A DNA stretch of 64,000 nucleotides. Origin: Salegentibacter salinarum (lineage in GTDB: Bacteria; Bacteroidota; Bacteroidia; Flavobacteriales; Flavobacteriaceae). The DNA lies in the NCBI RefSeq assembly GCF_900168115.1, contig NZ_FUZC01000001.1, positions 124,001-188,000 on the forward strand, given 5' to 3'. Positions 57,930 through 64,000 of the stretch are shown here, one piece after another. Under the pieces are notes generated by a model. That model had not been told where the DNA came from. It searched no databases and worked only from the letters and a program-made list of their open reading frames with translations. Position 1 is the stretch's first letter. Every line of letters starts with the position of its first letter. Position numbers and translations under genes: made by a program.

Positions 57930-58775
57930 ATGAAGACCCAAAAACTATTATTAGGTATCCTGGCAACAGGTGCTTTATTAACTTCCTGCCAAAAGGAAGA
58001 AACTTCAACTCCGGAGGAAACTCAAATGGAGAAAACCACACAGCAAACTAAAATTTCTAAAGAAGAACTGAAACAAATTGATAATTTGCACTTTAACACA
58101 GAGGATGCCGAGGCTATAGATTTCTTACTTCCTAACGGTGAGACTAAAAAATCGTTCCTTATTGAAGGGGACATTGTACTAGAACAAGAGCAATTAGAAA
58201 GTATGAGTTCCGCTAATGTAACCGATAAACAGTACCGAACTTACAATTTGGTTTCATCACCAAGAAACGTAAATGTTATTGGTTTTACAGGCGGTTCAGA
58301 GCAGGGATTAACCTCTAAACAACGTACTGCATTGCAGCGTGCAATTACCAATTATAATTCGCTGAATATTGGTCTTAATTTCACGCTTACTTTTGGTACA
58401 AATTATGGCTCTTATGATATTGTGGTATATCAAAATTCCAATGGCCAGGCTGGCGGGGTAGCCGGTTTCCCTAGTGGAGGAGATCCTTATAAATATGTAC
58501 AAATTTTCTCTGGAATGGAAAACTACAGTACAGCAACTAACGAACACGTGATTACTCATGAGATAGGCCACTCGGTTGGTTTACGTCATACCGATTGGTA
58601 TAGCCGCCAAAGCTGTGGACAAAGTGGTGAATCAGCCGGTTCTGATGGAGCTGTTCATATTCCCGGCACCCCAACCGAATTTGACTCTAACTCCATTATG
58701 CTTGCCTGTTTTAGCTCAAGCGAAAGCGGCAATTTTGGTTACTATGACGAAGTAGCCCTGGAATATCTTTATTAA
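57930..58775 (+). CDS. M57-type zinc metalloprotease lipoprotein
   Basis: 281 residues with a lipoprotein signal (LLGILATGALLTSCQKEE). The metzincin zinc motif H210-EIGH214-SVGLR-H220 is complete and a Met-turn follows in NSIMLACF, as in the dual-action HEIGH peptidases (M57). The region before it reads LQRAITNYNSLNIGLNF, a family pattern. It acts at the surface or in the periplasm. It is followed by a terminator, a 58-residue lipoprotein and a two-component pair, which suggests a regulated protease cluster. Confidence 0.88.
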   Translation: MKTQKLLLGILATGALLTSCQKEETSTPEETQMEKTTQQTKISKEELKQIDNLHFNTEDAEAIDFLLPNGETKKSFLIEGDIVLEQEQLESMSSANVTDKQYRTYNLVSSPRNVNVIGFTGGSEQGLTSKQRTALQRAITNYNSLNIGLNFTLTFGTNYGSYDIVVYQNSNGQAGGVAGFPSGGDPYKYVQIFSGMENYSTATNEHVITHEIGHSVGLRHTDWYSRQSCGQSGESAGSDGAVHIPGTPTEFDSNSIMLACFSSSESGNFGYYDEVALEYLY

Positions 58776-58812
58776 TGTTAGACAATTTGAAATAGTCTTA
58801 ATTTGTTAGCAG

Positions 58813-58842
58813 AAAATGGATGTCTGCAAAGGCATCCATTTT
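58813..58842 (+). terminator. Terminator after the M57 gene
   Basis: AAAATGGATG (58813-58822) pairs perfectly with CATCCATTTT (58833-58842), loop of ten bases, T-rich tail. Confidence 0.75.
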
Positions 58843-58900
58843 ATTATTAAACCCCGAACACACGAACGGGAAATTCTATAATTTAAAAACATAAACGATT

Positions 58901-59077
58901 ATGAAACTTAGAGCAACTTTATTAGGAACACTTTTTTTAGCCACTTTTTTTATGTCTTGTGAGCCAGAAGCGCTACCCGAAGATCAGCCTCAAATGGAAC
59001 ACGAAATAATTAATATCGAAAAAACTGCTTCAGGGGATGAAAGCAACCCCATTGATGACCGGAGAAATGAAGATTAA
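58901..59077 (+). CDS. 58-residue lipoprotein
   Basis: ATG 58901 to TAA 59077. MKLRATLLGTLFLATFFMSC is a textbook lipoprotein signal; the mature 39 residues are acidic and probably unfolded (EPEALPEDQPQMEHE). It is the same style as the preceding metalloprotease lipoprotein. It may be an inhibitor, partner or signal molecule for the histidine kinase that follows 63 bases later, but nothing in it proves that. Confidence 0.75.
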   Translation: MKLRATLLGTLFLATFFMSCEPEALPEDQPQMEHEIINIEKTASGDESNPIDDRRNED

Positions 59078-59139
59078 AACAGGGAAGCTGAATCATATGC
59101 TTTTTTTGTAGTTTTGAAGGTCTTCAAATTTTATTTTTA

Positions 59140-61107
59140 TTGTATTTTAGAATCTGCTTATTACTTTTTTTTCTTGTTACATCATGTAATATAGATAAAA
59201 CATCCAATTCTTCTCAAGAATATAATACCGCCAAGCATTTTCTTTTAGATGAAAAAGAACCTAATATCCGTAACCGGTTTTTAAATAAAATTCCAGATGA
59301 TTCTCTCAAAAACAAACTTTTATTAGATTTAGCTTACGAATATTACTTAAAAGAAGATTCTGCCCGTTTCCGATATTGGAATTCCCAGGCTCAAAAGATG
59401 GCTATAAACTTAGATTTAGAAGCCAATATTGCCTTAACAAATTGGGACTTGGCGAATTTTTTTTACCGGGAACACGTTATAGATAGTTCTTATTACCATT
59501 ATAATCTTGCGTTTGAGCAATATGTTGAAGCTGAGGAAGAGCTTAAAGCCGGGAGGATGCTACTAAATATGGCTATTCTTCAAGAGAAGGTGAAAGATTA
59601 TATAGGTAGTGAAAACACGACTTTTCAGGCGCTGGATTTAATAGAGGAATCGACTGATAGTCAGAATTATGTTTATCCGGCCAATAATAATCTTGGTATA
59701 ATCTATAATGGTTTAGGGGATTATTCACAGGCCCTTGAATATCACCGGAAAGCACTTAAAAATGCAGAATCGTTAGAAGATCCGGTAAAATCGGCGCGAT
59801 CTTTAAATAATCTGGGCGTGGTTTATCAAAAACTGGAAGACCACAGTAATTCAATTCTTAACTATACCAAAGCTTTACAGATAGACAGTATTCTTCAGAA
59901 GGATACCAATCTGTATGCAATGCTTACCGATAACTTGGGTTATTCAGAATTTAAACTTGGTAACTATCAGGTAGCATCATTTCTTTTTCATAAGGCTCTT
60001 AAAATTAGGGATAGCATTCAGCACGAATCGGGAATTGTAATTAATAAACTTCATTTAGGAGAGTATTATCTTGAAAATCGGGATACCACCCAGGCCTTGC
60101 AATATACTAAAAAGGCTAATTCTCTAGCGCATGCGACCAGGAATAACCGCGATTTGCTGGCGTCTTATCGTCTTTTAGCCAAAATTGAACCACGAAGTGC
60201 ACCGGCCTACCTGGATAGCTATATTAAACTTAACGATAGTTTATTGCAGGAAGAGCGGGCTATTCGAAATAAATTTGCCAGAATTAGATTTGAAACCGAT
60301 CAATATATTCGAAAGACACAACAGCTTAGTAATGAAAAATTGTGGCTTAGTTTAATCGCCGTAATTTTAGCTTCCGTACTATTTCTTTTATACCTTCTCA
60401 GTTCACAAAGGGCGAAAAATAAAGAACTGAAATTTCAAAAAGAACAACAGGAGTATAACGAAGAAATCTATAAACTTCTTCTTAAACAACAAACCAAGCT
60501 GGAAGAAGGCCGGCAAGAAGAAAGGGCAAGAATTTCAGGTGAATTACACGACGGCATCCTGGGGAAACTTTTTGGCATTAGAATGAATTTTGGATTGTTA
60601 GAATTAAAAGCTCCCAACCAGGTTTCGGCTAAGTACAACCAGCTTTTAGACAAATTACAACTTACCGAGGAAGAGATTAGACAAATTTCGCATAACCTTA
60701 TTAGAGAAGTGTCAGGATCTCATCTTAATTTCGCAAAACTCTTAAAACAGCTTGTAGCCGATTACCAAAACCTGACTTCAGCAAAAATTGAATTTTATTT
60801 TGATGAAAATATTGATGGAGAATTAATTGATGAAAATATTCAAATTAATTATTATCGTATTTTACAGGAAGCTTTACAGAATGTCGTGAAACATGCTGAA
60901 GCAACTATTGTGAACATAAAAATAACCCGTGAACAGGATGTGCTAATAATGGAAATTACGGATGACGGGAAAGGGTTTGATAAGCGAAAAAAAGTAAAAG
61001 GCATTGGTTTAAAAAATATGCGGGACAGAATGGAAAAAATTGATGGTATGTTTACCTTCGAAACTTCAGCTATGGGTACACATCTATTATTTAGGGTAAA
61101 TTTATAG
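59140..61107 (+). CDS. Tetratricopeptide sensor histidine kinase (NarL/HisKA_3 type)
   Basis: About 655 residues with no upstream in-frame ATG; TTG at 59140 is the best start because a lipoprotein-like signal (RICLLLFFLVTSCN) follows. The periplasmic part (about 20-400) contains TPR units (NNLGIIYNGLGDYSQALEYH, NNLGVVYQKLEDHSNSILNY). One membrane helix lies at about 405-425. The HisKA_3 box has phospho-acceptor H470 in SGELHDGILGK and the ATPase domain contains EITDDGKGFD and GIGLKNMRDRM. It senses an unknown signal and phosphorylates the regulator two bases downstream. Confidence 0.9.
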   Translation: MYFRICLLLFFLVTSCNIDKTSNSSQEYNTAKHFLLDEKEPNIRNRFLNKIPDDSLKNKLLLDLAYEYYLKEDSARFRYWNSQAQKMAINLDLEANIALTNWDLANFFYREHVIDSSYYHYNLAFEQYVEAEEELKAGRMLLNMAILQEKVKDYIGSENTTFQALDLIEESTDSQNYVYPANNNLGIIYNGLGDYSQALEYHRKALKNAESLEDPVKSARSLNNLGVVYQKLEDHSNSILNYTKALQIDSILQKDTNLYAMLTDNLGYSEFKLGNYQVASFLFHKALKIRDSIQHESGIVINKLHLGEYYLENRDTTQALQYTKKANSLAHATRNNRDLLASYRLLAKIEPRSAPAYLDSYIKLNDSLLQEERAIRNKFARIRFETDQYIRKTQQLSNEKLWLSLIAVILASVLFLLYLLSSQRAKNKELKFQKEQQEYNEEIYKLLLKQQTKLEEGRQEERARISGELHDGILGKLFGIRMNFGLLELKAPNQVSAKYNQLLDKLQLTEEEIRQISHNLIREVSGSHLNFAKLLKQLVADYQNLTSAKIEFYFDENIDGELIDENIQINYYRILQEALQNVVKHAEATIVNIKITREQDVLIMEITDDGKGFDKRKKVKGIGLKNMRDRMEKIDGMFTFETSAMGTHLLFRVNL

Positions 61108-61109
61108 AA

Positions 61110-61787
61110 ATGGATAAATCGGTTTCCGTATTAATTATAGATGATCATCCTATTATTGCTAATGCCTACGAATCTGCTTTAGAAAGTTTTGTAAATCATA
61201 ATGCTACTTACAATTTTAAAATCACCAGCGTTTATAGCCTGGATGAAGCTCAGTTACTGCTGGATAATACTAGTTTTATAGAAAACCTTGATCTGGTTTT
61301 TTTAGATATGCGTTTGCCCGTGAGTACCGATGGAAAACTTGTCTCTGGAGAAGACCTGGGAAAGTTAATTAGAGCAAAGAAACCCGACATTCGAATTATT
61401 GTTTCCACTACTTTTAATGACAACTACCGTTTACATAATATACTCCAATCATTAAATCCCGAAGGGTTTTTAGTCAAAAATGATATAAATCCAAAAGAAT
61501 TATTAAGTGCAATAGAAAATGTCCTGGCGGGGTCTCCGTATTATAGTAAGACGGTGCTTAACCTACTTAGAAAACAAGTTGGAAGCGATATTTATTTAGA
61601 CGAAGTAGATCGTAAAATGCTGTACGAACTTTCTATTGGCGCTAAACTAAAAGACCTGAGTGACTTGCTCCCATTATCTATCGCAGGGATAGAAAAACGC
61701 AGAAGAAATTTAAAGAAGATGTTCGGTATTTCCGGGGCCGAAGACCGGGAACTTGTTAAAATAGCCAGAGAGAAAGGGTTTTTATAG
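61110..61787 (+). CDS. Response regulator, LuxR/NarL-like
   Basis: 225 residues. The receiver domain has DDHPI (D11-D12), phospho-acceptor D66 in FLDMRLP and the conserved Lys in GFLVKND. The C-terminal about 165-225 is an unusual helix-turn-helix (LSIGAKLKDLSDLLPLSIAG, then EKRRRNLKKMFG) in place of a standard LuxR motif. It starts two bases after the kinase stop. Its likely site is the repeat before the M57 gene, an inference from position. Confidence 0.9.
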   Translation: MDKSVSVLIIDDHPIIANAYESALESFVNHNATYNFKITSVYSLDEAQLLLDNTSFIENLDLVFLDMRLPVSTDGKLVSGEDLGKLIRAKKPDIRIIVSTTFNDNYRLHNILQSLNPEGFLVKNDINPKELLSAIENVLAGSPYYSKTVLNLLRKQVGSDIYLDEVDRKMLYELSIGAKLKDLSDLLPLSIAGIEKRRRNLKKMFGISGAEDRELVKIAREKGFL

Positions 61788-61827
61788 ATTCTACCTGCAA
61801 TTTTTAACGAAACACTTTAAAGCAAAA

Positions 61828-61853
61828 AAACCAGCCTTTTTCAAGACTGGTTT
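61828..61853. terminator. Bidirectional terminator between the response regulator and tRNA-Asn
   Basis: AAACCAG (61828-61834) pairs with CTGGTTT (61847-61853) with A-rich and T-rich flanks on either side. It serves the rightward regulator gene and the leftward tRNA. Confidence 0.7.
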
Positions 61854-61864
61854 CTTCTATTTTG

Positions 61865-61938
61865 CTCCCCCTCTTGGGCTCGAACCAAGGACCCTCTGAT
61901 TAACAGTCAGATGCTCTAACCAACTGAGCTAAGGAGGA
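61865..61938 (-). tRNA. tRNA-Asn (GTT anticodon)
   Basis: Read leftward, a 74-base cloverleaf: acceptor TCCTCCT with AGGGGGA, D arm TAGCTCAGTTGGTTAGAG, anticodon loop CTGTTAA with GTT, and T arm CTTGGTTCGAGCCCAAG. The discriminator base is G and CCA is not encoded. Confidence 0.97.
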
Positions 61939-62047
61939 GTGTTTCGCTCTTTTGCGGTTGCAAATATAAACCAAATTTTAAATCACCGCAAAACAAAAAT
62001 TGAATTTTTTTCAGGTTTTTTTCGAGAAAAAATTCATTCTAATTCTA

Positions 62048-63364
62048 TCATTCAAATAACCAACGGTATACATCATTTCCATTAGCGTAAAGCACTAATG
62101 CTATTAGGATAAAAAAGCCAACCATTTGGGCAACTTCCATAAATTTATCGTTAGGTTTTCTGCCGGTTACCATTTCATATAAGAGGAACATTACGTGCCC
62201 GCCATCTAAAGCCGGGATTGGTAAGATGTTCATAAATGCAAGAATTATAGAAATCAAGGCTGTAGTATGCCAAAATCCTTTCCAGTTCCAGGTATCGGGA
62301 AATAAACCGCCAATAGCTCCAAAACCACCTAACTGCGTGGCTCCTTTTTGTGTAAAGACATATTTAAACTGCGCCACATAATCGTGTAAGGTCCAGTAAC
62401 CATAGTCAAAACCTTCCTTTATACTTTCAGTGAAACCGTATTCTTGTTGCTTAACTTCAAAATTGCGTTTAACCGTAAAACCAAGAATGCCTTCTTCATC
62501 TGGTGCTACCATCACACTCTTAATATCATCGCCTCGCTTAAACACGAGCTCCATTTCCTTTTCCTTATTTTCTAAACTTATTGTTTTAATTTCGTGCCAG
62601 TAACCAATCTCCTGATCATTTAAAGCAATTAAGCTATCTCCTTTTTGGAGTCCGGCAATTCCCGCTGCCTGCTCAGGTATAACACTATCTAAGACTGCAT
62701 TCTGAATAGGAATAAATGGTATCATAATTCCTTGTTCCCACATTTGTTCCCCTATATCTTCAGGAACCTCAATAACTTCTTCTTCTCCATTTTGATGTAA
62801 CACCGTAATACTGTTTACATCCCGCATAAATAAGTAACGATTTACATCATCACTATTTTGAAGCTCCTCCCCGTTGATCTGCAAAACACGGTCTCCATCT
62901 TCAAACCCGTATTGTTTAAATTCTTCAGCAATTGCAAAACCTTCAGGCATTTCATCTGGGCCAACATAATTTTTACCCCAAACAAACATAATCATCATAT
63001 AAATAAGAAAACCAAGCACCAGATTGACAGTAACTCCTCCTAGCATAATTATAAGACGCTGCCAGGCCGGTTTACTTCTAAATTCCCAAGGCTCAGGCGG
63101 TTTTGCCATTTGCTCTTTATCCATACTTTCGTCTATCATCCCGGAAATTTTCACATAACCTCCTAAAGGCAACCAGCCAATACCGTAAACGGTACCGCCA
63201 ATTTTCTTCTTGAATAGCGCGAATTTCACGTCAAAAAAGAGAAAGAATTTTTCTACTCTGGTTTTAAATATTTTGGCGGGAATAAAATGCCCAAGTTCAT
63301 GTAAGACTATAAGTAAAGATAAGCTTAACAGTAACTGTATGGCTTTAACTATAAATGGATCCAT
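62048..63364 (-). CDS. rseP: Site-2 intramembrane protease RseP (M50B)
   Basis: About 438 residues from ATG 63364 (ten more codons need TTG). The zinc motif H22-ELGH26 lies in the first membrane helix, as in RseP. The second membrane-embedded motif NILPIPALDGGH is near the C-terminus. A GIGWLPLGGYVKISG loop and two PDZ-like segments (about 165-230 and 235-320) fill the middle. It cuts anti-sigma factors or leftover signal peptides in the inner membrane. The tRNA gene is about 110 bases downstream and a SCO gene lies divergently upstream. Confidence 0.93.
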   Translation of the reverse strand: MDPFIVKAIQLLLSLSLLIVLHELGHFIPAKIFKTRVEKFFLFFDVKFALFKKKIGGTVYGIGWLPLGGYVKISGMIDESMDKEQMAKPPEPWEFRSKPAWQRLIIMLGGVTVNLVLGFLIYMMIMFVWGKNYVGPDEMPEGFAIAEEFKQYGFEDGDRVLQINGEELQNSDDVNRYLFMRDVNSITVLHQNGEEEVIEVPEDIGEQMWEQGIMIPFIPIQNAVLDSVIPEQAAGIAGLQKGDSLIALNDQEIGYWHEIKTISLENKEKEMELVFKRGDDIKSVMVAPDEEGILGFTVKRNFEVKQQEYGFTESIKEGFDYGYWTLHDYVAQFKYVFTQKGATQLGGFGAIGGLFPDTWNWKGFWHTTALISIILAFMNILPIPALDGGHVMFLLYEMVTGRKPNDKFMEVAQMVGFFILIALVLYANGNDVYRWLFE

Positions 63365-63494
63365 GCGTAATGCTTCAAATTTTAAATCGCACAAAAGTAA
63401 ACTTTTATAATCTCCTAAAAAAGTTTAAAAGCCTTCCTGTTTTAGTCATCTGAAATTTTAAGTTTTAAACTACGACAAATTGATTGTTAGCACT

Positions 63495-63502
63495 TAATTT
63501 TG
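63495..63502 (+). promoter_or_regulatory. Candidate -7 element of the SCO gene
   Basis: TAATTTTG matches TAnnTTTG 17 bases before the ATG at 63520. A -33 TTG at the usual distance is not clear. On the opposite strand TACTTTTG (63392-63399) is a similar candidate for rseP. Confidence 0.4.
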
Positions 63503-63519
63503 CAATAAATTTTCCAAGT

Positions 63520-64000
63520 ATGCGTGATCTTTTTGCCTGGCTCAAGAAATTTGCCATTGTCCTGTTTATACTTTCGGTAATTATAATTTATAGTATATAT
63601 ACGCTTTTAACCCCGGAAGAACGGCTACCCGTTTTTCAGCCCGATATGGTTAATGCCGAACTGGTAGATTCCACAGTGCAACACATTCGCAAATACCATA
63701 CAGTAAAAGATTTTAAACTCATTAATCAAAACGGCGATACCATTACCGAAGATTTTTATGAAGATAAAATTTACGTAGCTGATTTCTTCTTTACCACCTG
63801 CCTCACTATTTGCCCCGTGATGACAGACCATATGCTGGAAATTCAGGAGAAAATTAAAGATGATCCTGAAGTTTTATTACTCTCTCATACCGTTTTTCCA
63901 AAAACCGATTCTGTACCAGTTTTAAAAAAATATGCATTAGAAAAAGGGGTTATTGACGAAAAATGGAACCTGGTCACAGGCGATAAAAAACATATTTATG
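63520..64000 (+). CDS. SCO1/SenC-family copper chaperone-like protein (partial)
   Basis: The first 160 codons are visible and the gene leaves the window. A membrane anchor (FAIVLFILSVIIIYSIYTLL) is followed by a thioredoxin-fold domain with the copper/redox motif C-LTI-CP in FFTTCLTICPVMT. Family members deliver copper to cytochrome c oxidase or act as thiol reductases. The downstream His of the family (in LLLSHTVFP region or later) cannot be judged at the edge. Confidence 0.88.
   Translation, partial: MRDLFAWLKKFAIVLFILSVIIIYSIYTLLTPEERLPVFQPDMVNAELVDSTVQHIRKYHTVKDFKLINQNGDTITEDFYEDKIYVADFFFTTCLTICPVMTDHMLEIQEKIKDDPEVLLLSHTVFPKTDSVPVLKKYALEKGVIDEKWNLVTGDKKHIY

Overview
The window looks like a chromosomal segment of a marine or soil Flavobacteriaceae bacterium (Bacteroidota). 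Evidence: a SusC/SusD pair, several S9 dipeptidyl peptidases, CHC2/Toprim and tyrosine-recombinase genes typical of Bacteroidota mobile elements, few Shine-Dalgarno sequences, TAnnTTTG-type -7 boxes and AT-rich intergenic DNA. A Gramella/Zunongwangia/Salegentibacter-like genus is a guess from protein flavour, not a search result.

Layout. (1) 1-9.6 kb is a mobile island read leftward. It holds the N-terminal part of a type IIG restriction-modification enzyme, an XRE regulator overlapping an AlbA_2 (Schlafen-type)/ATPase regulator that contains a 10-bp tandem repeat, small unknown genes, two palindrome-rich non-coding stretches, a phage-type replication protein, an excisionase and a tyrosine integrase. 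The integrase faces an attachment-like tract at 9537-9668. (2) 9.8-11.9 kb holds a wrecked second integrase and decayed DNA. (3) 11.9-16.1 kb holds an SDR oxidoreductase, an AraC regulator, a membrane class III nucleotide cyclase and a DUF4097-type protein. (4) 16.4-50.2 kb is the core of the window: a polysaccharide-utilization-like locus with SusC/SusD, a GH127-type beta-L-arabinofuranosidase, a GH51 alpha-L-arabinofuranosidase, a large DUF5695-like protein, a GH2 beta-galactosidase, two DPP-IV-type S9 peptidases, a DUF885 metallopeptidase-like protein, an M1 aminopeptidase, an M24 Xaa-Pro aminopeptidase and a DUF6055 lipoprotein. Inside it sits a complete four-gene trans-4-hydroxy-L-proline to 2-oxoglutarate pathway next to an AraC regulator. 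(5) 50.2-57.9 kb is a decayed accessory zone: dispersed repeats, a broken alpha/beta hydrolase, a Crp/Fnr regulator, two GNAT genes joined by an A8 frameshift, a broken glycerophosphodiesterase, a CHC2/Toprim protein and a second copy of the attachment-like tract. (6) 57.9-64 kb holds an M57 metalloprotease, a small lipoprotein, a TPR histidine kinase and its response regulator, then housekeeping genes: tRNA-Asn, RseP and a SCO-family protein.

How it works together (inference). The 16-50 kb genes fit one substrate class: plant or algal hydroxyproline-rich glycoproteins (extensins, arabinogalactan proteins). GH127, GH51 and GH2 would strip arabinose and galactose. Proline-tolerant peptidases would trim the bared peptide. 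The hydroxyproline operon would send the released imino acid to the TCA cycle. SusCD would import the glycopeptides. The AraC gene at 38.4 kb and dyads upstream of susC are candidate controls.

No CRISPR array or rRNA gene was seen.
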